In this document: in pieces, positions 1 to 10,363 of the stretch
Layout: every line of letters starts with the position of its first letter
How positions within the stretch are numbered: the first letter of the stretch is position 1
Assembly (NCBI GenBank): GCA_024138025.1
Contig: JAMXBD010000815.1
Location: 496,001 to 560,000 of the forward strand
Direction: 5' to 3'
Origin: Combretum micranthum
Lineage: Eukaryota > Streptophyta > Magnoliopsida > Myrtales > Combretaceae
DNA: 64,000 bases
The notes under the pieces: model-generated
The model's input: the letters and a program-made list of their open reading frames with translations, nothing else
Databases searched by the model: none
What the model was told of the DNA's origin: nothing
Translations under genes and position numbers: made by a program

Positions 1-297
1 GCCCATACCATTAGTAGCCTAAGATCATCTTTATTCTTAAGAATCTGATTTTTAATAGTCCCATTCGGAGTTTCCGGTTGCCATTAAGTGTTTAAGGAAC
101 TATCTTTTTTAAAGAACTTTTAACTTTATTCTTAAAGTTACTAAAAGGAGATCCTTGAAATATATATTATTTATGAACCCATAAAATAAAAATTAGCAAA
201 ACAAAACCTTAAATATATGTATGTGCAGCAATAATATTGGATCATTATAGGAAGATCCTAAATTTTTAAAAAACCAGAGATTAGCAAAATAACTTAA
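1..297. other. AT-rich intergenic sequence
   Basis: No open reading frame, RNA gene or clear repeat is visible here. The sequence is A/T-rich with short homopolymer runs and reads as ordinary plant intergenic DNA. Confidence 0.6.
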
Positions 298-630
298 GTT
301 GCAAATGAGTTTCTTTTTTTTTTTTGGTAAATAACCAAACGAATCAAGTTAGTTACGAGCTAAATTTTTTTAATATATTATTTTTAAATATGAAAAAAAT
401 AGAAAACAATATATTTAAATGAGTAGGGTTCAAACATAAATTTGAAGTTTAATAAAAGCTTGATAGGTTTAGTAAAAGGTTCGATTCAATTTTATCTAAA
501 TTAATAAATAAATCAAGTTTGAGTTCAAAATAAAGCTCATTTAGTTAAACAAATTAAGCTTTCAGCTTGAACTCGAGTTCAAGCTTAATAATTTTAAAAT
601 GGGTTAGGCCGAGCGTTCATTTGCAACCCT
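298..630. mobile_element. hAT-like MITE (GTTGCAAATGA ends)
   Basis: The left end reads GTTGCAAATGAG and the right end TCATTTGCAACC, an inverted pair. Between them lie several degenerate GAACTCGAGTTCAAGCTT-type words on both strands. The same architecture and terminal word recur at 41812-42232, where an 8 bp target duplication is visible, and in decayed form near 61191-61600. It has no coding capacity. An exact target duplication is not clear for this copy, so the outer borders may be off by a few bases. Known: many plant hAT MITEs start with a (G)GG(T)TGCAAATGA-like motif. Inferred: hAT affiliation. Confidence 0.6.
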
Positions 631-1160
631 AACAATTACTATACGTGAGACCCTTATTTTTAAGATTTACAGCAACCAAAAGCGTTAATCTACCTATGTG
701 CACACGGATTTCACGTTTCTAACCGCAGCAGCCATGGACGGCAAAGGCACAGGAATCAGCTTCCCATGACTTTCTACATGCACAGTACAGCCTAACATTT
801 GATCGAACAGCATCATAAGAAAGGGTCCCTAACTTTTGTTGTCTTCCCAGCTCCCCCTCAATTATTGCCCTCTCTCTCCCTTATTCCTCCTTTTTCAAAT
901 TTGGTATCCACTACACGTCTATTCCAAAAAGACTCTACTTAAGAAATTCAAAACAATAAACAAATCACATAAATCATTAAAAAAAAAAGGGTTTATGTTT
1001 CTATATTAATATTCAACTGCTCCCAGAAAAACACCTGCTAATATTTTCCCAAAAAATTTTAAAATAAAAAAAAACCCTTTCTCTACTCTTATGGTTTCTC
1101 TCTCTTCTTTCACCACAGCAACAACTAACCTTCACCACCACACATAACAAAAAGAAAACC
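631..1160 (+). promoter_or_regulatory. Upstream region of the ATL gene
   Basis: About 530 bp separate the MITE from the ATL start codon. A TATA-like TATATTAA sits at 1002-1009, and a CT-rich leader (about 1078-1110) follows before the ATG; such pyrimidine-rich leaders are common in plant 5' UTRs. A transcription start near 1030-1040 is inferred from the TATA position only. An upstream ORF (1091-1147) lies in this leader. Confidence 0.4.
1091..1147 (+). promoter_or_regulatory. Upstream ORF in the ATL leader (18 codons)
   Basis: An ATG at 1091 opens an 18-codon frame that stops with TAA at 1145-1147, 13 nt before the main ATG at 1161. The peptide (MVSLSSFTTATTNLHHHT) resembles nothing I know. 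If transcription starts near the TATA-like site at 1002, this ORF is in the mRNA and could lower translation of the main ORF. Its context (cttATGg) has G at +4 but lacks a purine at -3, so leaky scanning is likely. Confidence 0.4.
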
Positions 1161-1751
1161 ATGGAGTATGCTCAAGCGCCCATAGTAGCAGTACCAGGAA
1201 CAACAACAACAACAACACCAATAGCTCCACCACCAATTTATACACAAACAACACAACCCTACTATCCCATCCCGGATCCTCCTTTCCCACCATCTCCCCA
1301 CACCATCGATCTCTCTCCACTCGAATTCGTCCTCGGCCTCCTTGCCATCGTCACCATCCCCGCCCTTATCTACACCGTCTTCTTTGCCATCAAATGCCCT
1401 TCTTCCCGCCACCACCGCCACCACCAACGACAAACCTCCAACCCCACCTCCACCACGACCCCAACCCTTCCCGAAGACCCCTCCTCCGCGGCCGTCGTCA
1501 CTGGTCTCAAATGTGTCGCTGGAGACTGCCCCGTGTGCTTGAGCACTCTTAGTGATGGTGAAGAGATCAAGCAGTTGAGTGTTTGTAAGCATTCTTTTCA
1601 TGCAACGTGTATTGATATCTGGTTAAGTTCGCATTCGGATTGTCCGGTTTGTCGGGCTAAGGTGGCCGTGAAGAGGCAGAATCCGGCGCCGGTGAGGGGC
1701 AGAGATGCCGATCTGCAGCAAGGTTTGCCAGATGCTGCCAATTTGGTTTGA
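1161..1751 (+). CDS. RING-H2 finger protein, ATL family (E3 ubiquitin ligase)
   Basis: This intronless 196-residue protein is a membrane-anchored E3 ubiquitin ligase; the RING-H2 finger recruits an E2 enzyme. The N-terminus (1-50) is rich in Thr and Pro, including a Thr run from an ACA repeat. One hydrophobic segment (about 54-77) is the expected ATL membrane anchor, followed by a basic His/Arg stretch (about 83-91). GLKC at 115-118 sits where ATLs carry their GLD box and is degenerate. The RING-H2 ligands are C123, C126, C142, H144, H147, C150, C161 and C164, with the ATL spacing C-x2-C-x15-C-x-H-x2-H-x2-C-x10-C-x2-C; P124 and W154 are the usual ATL positions. The start is preferred because AAACCATGG is a strong plant context and the frame is open to the stop. 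Family assignment is firm. Which ATL member, and its substrate, cannot be told. Lack of introns is normal for ATLs. Confidence 0.95.
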   Translation: MEYAQAPIVAVPGTTTTTTPIAPPPIYTQTTQPYYPIPDPPFPPSPHTIDLSPLEFVLGLLAIVTIPALIYTVFFAIKCPSSRHHRHHQRQTSNPTSTTTPTLPEDPSSAAVVTGLKCVAGDCPVCLSTLSDGEEIKQLSVCKHSFHATCIDIWLSSHSDCPVCRAKVAVKRQNPAPVRGRDADLQQGLPDAANLV

Positions 1752-2473
1752 GAATTTTAGTTTAGTTTAGTGGGATTTTATTTTTTTTTCCTTCTTTTCT
1801 TTTTTTAATAGGAAATTAGCGGATTGAATCGGATTCATTACTCTTGTTAAATCGGTATCGAAGTTACTAGGAGGAAAACGACATTGATCCGAATTCACTG
1901 CAAGGAAGTCATATGCTACAAATTGGGCACTTTTTTTTTTTTCCCCCTTTTTTCTACTTGTTGTCATAACTTGTATTCAATTACTAGGTTGGGAGAGAAT
2001 TATGAAAACTATAAAGGAAGTTGTCCGGCAAAAACAACTCAAGCATGAATGTTATAAGATTTTTTTTTTTTCCCCTTTTTCCCTCTAAATTTTGATTTCT
2101 TACTTTCTGTTTTGTTCATATGAGTGTGTTATGTTATCCATAAATATAGGACTTGCATTATGAATATTATAAGATTAATACATGTAATATATTATACTTT
2201 TTTTAAAATTTATCTTCTAATAATAAAGAATTGGTGTCAGAATTGCATATTACAGCAACCGGGTATAAATCTGGTATAGAAGCTCGGGTGCGTGAAATAA
2301 GGCTGGACCCAACCGATCAGACATTGGTTGAAACTAGATTGATCGGAGCCTAGTGACGGTACATGCCCATTGTTCAGTTGCGGACCCGCCATAAAAGATT
2401 GATCAGACATTACTAATCTTTTATATATAGAAAGAGAGATAAATGCCAAATTAATACCCAAATTTTGAAAATT
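1752..2473. other. ATL 3' flank, AT-rich
   Basis: It contains the presumed 3' UTR with T-rich runs (1780-1810, 1930-1955, 2060-2080). No further gene is seen. A 74-codon frame on the minus strand at 2237-2461 has no recognisable domain. Confidence 0.5.
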
Positions 2474-2694
2474 CTTAGGTCAAGTTGCTCATTTTTTATG
2501 TACGGTAACTCGTGTACAAGTCGTTATGTTTCAAGTAGTGTATTTTGTTTCGAGTGTAGTATATTTGTATCTCGGATGCAAAATGTTCCAGGTCAATATA
2601 TTTTGTTCTAGGTCAGTATATTTGTTTCAAATGTAAAATATACTAGATGTGTACTTGATTAGTATATTTCGTTCTAACTGCAACTTGACCTAAG
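2474..2694. mobile_element. Small foldback MITE-like element
   Basis: CTTAGGTCAAGTTGC at 2474-2488 is matched in inverted orientation by GCAACTTGACCTAAG at 2680-2694. Inside are degenerate short repeats of a TATATTTTGTTC-type word (about 2520-2640). It has no coding capacity. The terminal repeats are exact over 15 bp, but I see no target duplication, so the superfamily is open. Confidence 0.5.
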
Positions 2695-3251
2695 TGCAGC
2701 TCCCCAAACTTTATATACAAATGCAACTCAATGTATTAACTGGATTGAGATGAAATTAATTTAATAGACAATCAAATTTTCTTGTGAGTACTACTTTAAC
2801 TACCTTCTATGTACTTTTATATTATTTACCAAGGTGGATGGTATAGTTTATTATTTAATTTTGCAATAAAAGCATTGAAAGTGTTTTTAGTTTACAGTTT
2901 GGAAGTATGAATTTTCAAACTTTATATTTTTGGTATTTCTAAAGACACTAATATGAGCAAAAAAAGTAAAATAGAGACGTTAAAAATGTAAAGTTTGAAA
3001 GTTTAGATACTAATTTGCTCAAATTGTAAAGTAGAGACACTTTTAATGCCTTTAATTTTTGCTATACATCTATTAATATCTTTTAGAGTTGATAGATTAT
3101 TATTTCCACGTTAGCAAACAGGCAAATAGTATTAGATGAGTAGTAAAAATAGTCAAACTAAATTTTCATGGAAATTTAAGCACCAAATTTAACATTTTTT
3201 CTACATATAAATATGTATATGTGATTATTAATATTGATAAATTTTAGGATA
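2695..3251. other. AT-rich intergenic sequence
   Basis: No gene, tRNA or clear terminal repeat is visible. Short words are repeated (AAAGTAAAATAGAGAC-type near 2965 and 3040), suggesting an old decayed MITE. Confidence 0.4.
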
Positions 3252-3510
3252 ATGTCACAAATATTATCTCAACTTTGGAAAAATATGCAATTATATACCT
3301 AAATTTTAAAATTGAACAATTTAGTATCATGAAATTTTTAAAAACGATCAATTTAGTATCAAAAAAACTTGATGGAGTACTGTTAGCATACACGAAATAT
3401 TTTTTCAGATACTAAACTGATCAATATCAAGGTTCAGGTGCTGTATTAATCAATTTTAAAATTCAAACACCTAATTGTATAATTTATCAAAATTCAGATA
3501 TCATTCATTA
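3252..3510. repeat. Foldback repeat (imperfect palindrome)
   Basis: The left arm (about 3255-3360) and right arm (about 3410-3510) are imperfect reverse complements; shared words include AATTTTAAAATTGA, TTTAGTATC and ATATCTGAA/ATTATCTCAA. The centre is around 3370-3400. This is typical of plant foldback MITEs with long TIRs. Related but more decayed words recur at about 4020-4500 and 53220-53600. Confidence 0.45.
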
Positions 3511-5366
3511 CATTAACTCATAAAATTTTAACACATGCAATGAGCTAGAGATTATCAGATTTCAATATTATACAAAGTTGAAATTGTGTTAGTACATGTG
3601 TGGTGTGTATAAATAAATATATTTTTTATTTAAACTCTAAAAGGTTGAGCACAAGATTGGGAGTTTGCTTATGCATTGAATTTAGGTTTATATGAAGTGG
3701 ATTAGTGATGCAATCAAGCAAAAGTGGGTGGTAAGGTGGATTTGGGTGGATGTACAAGTGTTGAGCCGTGCATATTCGAAGTGAATAAGGTGGGTCAGTC
3801 CTTAGATATGGCAGTCGATTTATATTGTAATAATCAACCGCCATTGAATCTTAATTGACTGATATGCCGAGCATATCCCATAGCAGATTCCTGCTTTATC
3901 TGCTCTGGGACTGGGTGTAAGCAACGAAAGCGGAGACAATAAGTAGTAAAGTATTTGAATAAGTGAAAGGGAACTATTATGGTAATAGTGGTAGAAAAGT
4001 AGGTAATATTTAAAAGACTATTTGTATATTGAAATTTTAGGATTATAGCAGATTAAATACTTGTATTTTCAATTTTTAGAATTTTAATATCTCATCTTTA
4101 AATTTTAGTAAATTAGTACTTGAACTATTAAAGTATACACAATTAAGTGTCTTTGCTAAACAATATTTAAAATGTTTATTTCATTGACAGATAATGGCAA
4201 ATCAAGTGTCTTTTTTTTTTTGCCGAGGCGATACTGCATTTTTAGATTTTTGTAATTTTTGACCAAATATCTACTATTACCCCGTCATCAGAATAAAAAA
4301 TGTCGAATACTATTTAACAAAGATGCTGGATCTCATAAATTTTGAAATTATAAATACCAATTCATTAAAATCTAATGATAAAATACTAAATTATCAAGAA
4401 TTTTTAAATTTTGAAAGCACAAATATTAATTTTTAAAATCTAAAAATAAAATACTAAATTATTAAGAATTAAAAGTATCGATACTTGATTTGCTTTTATT
4501 CTGATCATGATTATACATTGCTGATTAATTTAAGCAATGCAGTAAGATTATTGAATTTTTTAATAAAAATAAGGGAGACAAACTAGTCCCATGAAGATAA
4601 ATCGTGTTTTGTTCTAAGTCTTCAAGGTCTAATCCACGTGAAGAAGACGGTCTTCTTTCTCCACTGCCATAACAATTAACGACTGTTATGCTATGCTATT
4701 TCCTTACTTTTCCACACCACCGGTCAATTGTCATTTTCTTACATTTAATCACCGACTCGGAAATTTCTTCTAAATACAAATTAAAGACGTCTTGTACGAC
4801 TGTAACGTGAAAATAAATGGCATGCAACAAACGTGAGAACAAAACATGATGCTTCCTAGCAGACGTACCAACGCCAGGAATTTCTATGTCATTGTTGATT
4901 CACGGTTAATCTGATCCTGCATGTCACTATTAAAATAATTATAAATATTACTACTTGAATCTGAATTATTATATAACTAATAAATCCACTTCCTGAAAAA
5001 GTGATGAGATCATAAAATTTTTTAGCAAAGAAATATAGTGTTCACAAGATATATGAATTTAAAATTTTTAAGATCACGTGGATAATATGGTAGCATAAAT
5101 AGGTTTTTAATTTAAATATCTATATAATATATGAATTGATAATTAAATCATTGATGAATTTGATGTACGTTTATAAAAAGGCTAAGCCTAGAATTAAGAG
5201 GTTGACTTGATAAAATAATATAAATATAAGGTCTACGTAAATTTAAAACTTTTAAATAAGTGGTTTGAAAAGTTAAATTTGACCTTACTATTATTTTACA
5301 TAGTATAGTTTTATTATTCTAGTAGTTAAACACTGATGTTGTGTGTGTAAAAATTATACAAAGAAA
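3511..5366. other. Intergenic region with decayed repeats
   Basis: No recognisable gene. A 72-codon minus-strand frame (3626-3844) lies in a less AT-rich patch but shows no domain. The stretch 4020-4500 repeats the vocabulary of the 3252-3510 foldback (ATTTTAGTAAATTAGTAC, TAAAATACTAAATTAT) and is probably another old copy. The rest is AT-rich without structure I can support. Confidence 0.4.
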
Positions 5367-5761
5367 AAGAACTTTTTTTTTCGGTAGATAAAATATATTC
5401 ATATTGAAGATAGGAGTCGAGATCCATACATTGTTCATAGAATATTGGTTAACTTAGGGCCCCAAACATAAAACTAAAATTTGCAAAAGGTCCATTATGG
5501 ACAATGATCTATTTTCTAGAGTTAGCCTATGGTTTTCTCTGCACATGCCATAAGCGACTAGATCATTTTCTAGTTTCATCCTAAAACGTTATGTTGGTGA
5601 ACAAACAACCCTAGTATCTTCCTCCATGATTTGAGCCTCCTTAGCCAACACATCTACAATTGAGTTAGTCTCTAGGAAAGTGACAAACTTTGATCCACTG
5701 AAACTTCAATGAGATTTCCTAGTAAGAGAAGATAAGATTTGCATATTTCAGTCTAAGGCTC

Positions 5762-6061
5762 TCATTTCTTGTTAGTATTTCGACAGCAATTTGGGAATCT
5801 TAGTGAATTTCTAAGTTGGTGATGCTGTGTTTGCAGGTACAACTTAGATCCCCAATATATTGCCCATAGCTTAGCAGCTAAGATATCAACTTTCCCAACT
5901 TTCATGGCAAAGCCAAGGGTCCAATTGCCGTTTGCATCTCGAATGACAACACCAATTGCAGCTGTTCCCGATAGGTAATTTACTAATCCATCTGTATTCG
6001 GTTTATACCATGATTCTTCAGGTGGATTCGAGGCAAGATCCAATCTATCTATTTTGATCAT
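5762..6061 (-). pseudogene. LINE RNase H domain remnant
   Basis: This is the C-terminal RNase H (RVT_3) domain of a LINE ORF2. WYKPNTDG (residues 18-25) carries the first catalytic Asp (D24), followed by AAIGVVIRDANGNW. The expected AELWA helix reads AKLWA: the catalytic Glu is replaced by Lys64. After residue about 75 the frame degenerates. It is non-functional both by substitution and by loss of the C-terminal half. Confidence 0.88.
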
Positions 6062-6244
6062 ATGTCATTTCAATCTTGTGCATGCCCACATTTCATAAGC
6101 AATTGCACATATATCTTCTTCAAGGTTTTCTACCCTGATTGAACCAAAATCTCCAAAGCATAATAGCAAAGATGTAGAGTTTAGGAGGTCTTTCAGACTA
6201 CATCTGTATCTTGGTTATGGCTATGTTCCTTTTGATCCAATCTG

Positions 6245-6484
6245 TTAAAAGCTTAAAGGTGTTGCCCGATTCCCATTCCGTATGATGCTAGCAATGTTGT
6301 GATAATGTCTAAAGGCATGTTCAATAGTTTCACCAAGGTTGTTACATCTAGGACATACTGCTTGCATGTGTATGCCCCTTTTCCTAAGGTTGGCAGCTGA
6401 TGGTAGGTAATCTTGACTCAATCTCCAAAGGAAGAATTTGATTTTTGGGGGGAAAATGTGATTTTTAGATCCAATCCAATTCAT
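6245..6484 (-). pseudogene. LINE zf-RVT domain remnant
   Basis: This fragment matches the zf-RVT domain between RT and RNase H of plant LINEs: the PPKIKFFLWRLSQDYLPSAA core, then CPRC and an EHAF motif. The last metal-binding position, normally Cys shortly after EHAF, is Tyr (RHYH), so the finger is damaged. The frame is interrupted on both sides. Same element as the RNase H fragment downstream at 5762-6061. Confidence 0.85.
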
Positions 6485-6959
6485 TTGTTGGAGATGTGTC
6501 TGTCGAGATAGCTTCGAACCTTAAGCATATTTCTGAGGTTTGAGGGGTCCAAGTTGAGTTTGAGTCTATGCCTTTTTTTATCATAGGTGTCGATGTGCAA
6601 TATGGTAGAGATGCCCATTCCATAGCCTTTCATTGATCCATAAGTCATGTACAGTAAGATTATTTGAAGTCGCCGTGAGAAGACCTTGTTGCTCCATTAC
6701 ATCCCCCGCCCCAAAACCAGTTATACAAAAAACTTGTTTTTACCATTATCTACGATGCTAAAGGCATTACGTAAGATCTACCTTTTGCATTCCATAATCT
6801 CTTTGCGGAGGGGTGAGGCTGCAATCGGGGTTTTTTGAGATGGGTCTTTTTGAGGCATTTGTATTTGGCATTTAAGAGTTTAGCCCACTTTACTTTCCCC
6901 ACTTTTCATTCGATCTATCTTTCTAGTGAATATGCCCTATTCCTTAGGTGTAGGTGCAA

Positions 6960-7210
6960 GTTTAGAAGTCCAAGCTCACCTTGTTCTTTTGGTTAATGGT
7001 ATTCTGCATTAGAGACCAATGAGTAATCTTTTAATTGTGTTTTATGCTCCAAAGAAAGTTCCTTGTTATTTGGCCAAGGCTATTAATGAAGGAGGCAAGT
7101 AATTTGGCCACTTGAGCATAATAGGTTGACATGGATTGTATAATTGATTTAGCTAGCACCATTCTACTTGCCATGCTGAGGCTATTAGATTTCGATCCAC
7201 CTAACTTTCT
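6960..7210 (-). pseudogene. LINE reverse transcriptase C-terminal remnant
   Basis: Minus-strand translation from about 7206 gives SLSMASRMVLAKSIIQSMST and then TYYAQVAKLLASFINSLGQI, the conserved region downstream of the RT core in plant L1-type elements. The frame stops at 7031-7033 and continues in another frame (LVSNAEYH and KNKVSLDF-like segments). The RT catalytic core itself is absent because the element is truncated at its 5' end. Confidence 0.8.
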
Positions 7211-7235
7211 CTAGTTGAGAATAAGAACTTTTTTT

Positions 7236-7452
7236 AACAAACAACATGGCTGAAACTATTATTGAATAAAAAATTAATTAAAAAATAATGTATAATATTA
7301 GGAATAACGATAATACAATACAAGCACTTCCATTTTTAAATTTTGGCAATATGCTACGTAAAGTTTCAAATTTGATAGTTTAGTTCTTCTATTTTAGTAC
7401 AATGCTCAATTTAGTCTCTCTACATATTGTAATTTAATGTTTTTACTAATAT
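7236..7452. other. AT-rich spacer with MITE-like words
   Basis: The words TTTAGTTCTTCTATTTTAG and TCAATTTAGTCTCTC resemble common plant MITE sequence, but no terminal repeats can be fixed. Confidence 0.3.
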
Positions 7453-8375
7453 TGTTGGACGTGGACCAATCCGAACGACTCGATGTGGTTAAATCAGAAT
7501 TGGTCATAAAAAGCGAGCCAATTCACATGTCGTGACCCTATGTGGGGCTTAGTAGGATTGCCCTAAATCGCCATATCACGTGTGCACCCACAACATGAGG
7601 ATCACCTTGCAAGTCAGAGTATACAAGACTCTAATTAATTATCCTCTCATTGTATTATACATATATGTTTATTATGAAAATAATTTATTGGATATCGAAA
7701 CTTCCACAGATCACAAGACCGCAGAGAATCAGATATCCTACCAGATGACAAGATAAGGTAAACCTAGGTTGAACACAAAATATCAACTAGGTTTAAGTTA
7801 AGAAAAATACTACATTTTCATGTTTATTCTCTCAACTAGGTTTAACCTATCAAATTCTCAATCTTCTATCAGTCTTGTACAACTTGATCTATGTCATGCT
7901 CTGCACTCAGATCCTATCACATTCATGTATTCAACTTACCTGCAAAAGCAAACTGTTGGGGAGTCAGCTACAACTAGCTGAGTGAAGTATACCCTCGCTC
8001 CATACCGTTCAAGCAAAAGCAAACAAGTTATTAAACAAGCATAAGCAATGCAACCAAGCAAATGAACAAATATATATGGCTAACCGATAACCATATATAT
8101 ATTCGGATTTACGCCCTCCGAATCCGGGGTTGGGGTACATCCACACATCAGCACCCGGACCACTAATACTTCGGGAATCAAATTTATTCAAGGAGTTTTT
8201 CATATATAGAAAATAATATACATATAACAACATCCCATTGAAGCAAGATATCCTTAACAATGACCTGGCGCGATCCTAGGAGGTGGGCCGTCTCCCCAGG
8301 ATGACTTAGTTCCCATTCCCCTAGAACAAGGCCCATGGTACACACTAAGCATATACCACTTCGGTCCTCCATGTT

Positions 8376-8396
8376 CACTGTCCTCACGGGACAGTG
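8376..8396. repeat. Perfect 8 bp hairpin inside LTR copy A
   Basis: CACTGTCC and GGACAGTG form a perfect 8 bp stem around a 5-base loop (TCACG). It sits in the more GC-rich part of the LTR. No equivalent survives in copy B. It may be an RNA hairpin or terminator-like structure of the LTR transcript, or chance. Confidence 0.35.
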
Positions 8397-10321
8397 TGGC
8401 CCATCGAGTGAAAGTGTAGTGGTGATGGCCTTCTATATGCAATCATGCAATGCATGATCAATTTTATAATTATCACGCCAATAGTCATTAAGTCCATTTA
8501 TTTGGCGATCAGACAATTATCAGACACTCGCAAAGATCAAAATGATTAAACAATACTCAATACTTAACGTTCAGAATAATGTATAGTATTTTCAATACAT
8601 ATAACAAATATGAGCAATCACAAGTGTAAATTTCCCAACCCCATACTTGAATCATTTAATTTATATTAACAAAATATCATACTCTAAACCTACAAGCATA
8701 AGCAGATATGAAGGTCATCGGAATATACTCACTATTTATCCTTGCTTAATGGTCGTAGAAGTCTACAAGAAAACTTGAAGACGGATCTGTCTCCCTTGAG
8801 AAATTAGATAACGGATACTTATTACTATGCTATTATTCATACAAAGAAACCTATTGTATCTTTGTGTTTTAAACTTCGAGTTTTAACATTCTTAATCTAA
8901 CCTTAATACATAATTAGTCATTTTGAAGTTTGTAAATGCTACGCTTCGTAAGTTAAATTATAAAATTCGTATAATCTTAGTTTTCTTAAGAAAAATATTT
9001 TAAATATTTTCAAATATCGAGTTTAATCACAAAATCTTAAACTGGGCGTATTATACTCGTTTTAACTTAGATTTTAGCATATGAGTAGTCATTAGAAAAC
9101 TTATCGAATGTAGTTTTTAATTATCAGGTTAAACTAATCATTTTGTATATTTTTCCTATGTTACTTTAGGGGCTCGAAAGGTATCATAATGGTGCCTAGG
9201 TTTCTTATTTTGTATTCTTAATTATTATTTCAAGTTCAATTCCTTGTAAATGTTTATTTCATAAAGTACTAGTGATTATACTTAATTTAAGTCCATTACT
9301 CAACTTTTTAGTTAAAGTATACATATTTATACTTATTTTCATTTTGATTGTTTTGATCTTATTTTAAGTATGTAACTCTAGTTAATTTGATTATATCAAC
9401 TAATATTTATGATTTTCATTAATCTATACTTTATATCCTTATAGTCTTACAGGTGTTGAATTTTATACTTAGAGTTACAAGATTCTTGATTAAGTTTAAT
9501 TTTTAAATTACAATCTATATTACTTTGATTTTTCTAATTTGCAATTGAATTACTTAAGTTTTATTTTAGGAATCTTATTCTTTTATATGTGTTGAAATCT
9601 TCACATGTCTATATAGATTTATTATTGAATTTATCTACCAAATTAAAAGCTAAATTATCTTTTATCTATATAATACTTAAATCATATCAAGTTTATCTAT
9701 TAATATCCTATTTCTGTGTATGATATGAAACTCATATTTGTATATAGGGTAATATATTAAAGTTTAATTATATATATATACAGTCTTTTTATTGATCAAA
9801 TGATCAAATATGTTTCATTTATCAAATTCAAGTAAAATTTTCTTATAGGGCTAAAACTTTTATAATAGGGTTCTACAGTTTTTTAAGCTTTTATTTTCCT
9901 CCTTAATTCCATTTCTACTCATGAGTATATATTGTGTGTACTTTAAATTATTTAAACTTGTCATAGAATATCTATATTTTTTTTTAAATGTCATAACTAC
10001 GCTATAGGTTTACTTTACTTAATTCTAATTGTTTCTTTAGTTAAGTTTTACTTCATAAAACATAACGAGTGTTTATATAAGTTAAGAATATTTTTGTTTT
10101 AGTGTTTTTGATATTAAAATCTTAGTTTGAGTCTTATTTATGTAATTTATACTTAATATCTAGTTTTAACGGTTACATATCAATCCTAGTGATTTATCTT
10201 TAAATCATTATTTACTAACTGATGTATTTTAAAGATCTAATAATTCAATTATAAACCAGTGGTTATTTTCTTGGAACTGTATTTATCGAGATATCACTCG
10301 TTTTGGAAAATTACTATTCAT

Positions 10322-10363
10322 TTCCCAGGAGATCACCCATCCTAGGCATGAGTACGCTTAACT
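10322..10363 (-). other. 5S rRNA-like segment (Pol III box A and box C) in LTR copy A
   Basis: On the minus strand, AGTTAAGCGT (10363-10354) is followed by TAGGATGGGTGATCTCCTGG and GAA (10344-10322). These match the plant 5S rRNA internal promoter: AGTTAAGCGT is box A, and the 23-base box C region differs from the canonical 5S sequence at one base. About 10 bases between the boxes are missing. Known: Cassandra-type TRIM LTRs carry 5S-derived promoters. Here the host repeat is far longer. The segment begins 1,592 bp from the LTR start, as in copy B. Confidence 0.7.

Larger units (their letters stand above)
5367..7235 (-). mobile_element. 5'-truncated LINE (non-LTR retrotransposon)
   Basis: Read on the minus strand, the element runs from the RT C-terminal region (about 7210) through a zf-RVT domain (6484-6245) and an RNase H domain (6061-5762) to a 3' end reading TTTATCTACCG followed by an A tail (T run at 5373-5381 on the plus strand). 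AAGAACTTTTTTT occurs at both 5367-5379 and 7223-7235 and may be the target duplication, though it overlaps the tail. 5' truncation is typical of LINEs. The sequence just beyond 7223 also resembles a LINE 3' tail, so insertion next to an older LINE tail is possible. Confidence 0.85.

Noticed and set aside
1125..1601. Long minus-strand frames opposite the ATL gene (1125-1601 and 1370-1570)
   Set aside because: They are the reverse reading of a GC-richer coding sequence; the translation is Gly/Cys/Trp-rich and shows no domain, while the plus frame has a perfect RING-H2.
3626..3844. 72-codon frame on the minus strand
   Set aside because: No domain, no promoter or splice context; lies among decayed repeats.
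8009..8442. Three overlapping minus-strand frames of 62-83 codons
   Set aside because: They lie inside LTR copy A and are not conserved as frames in copy B.
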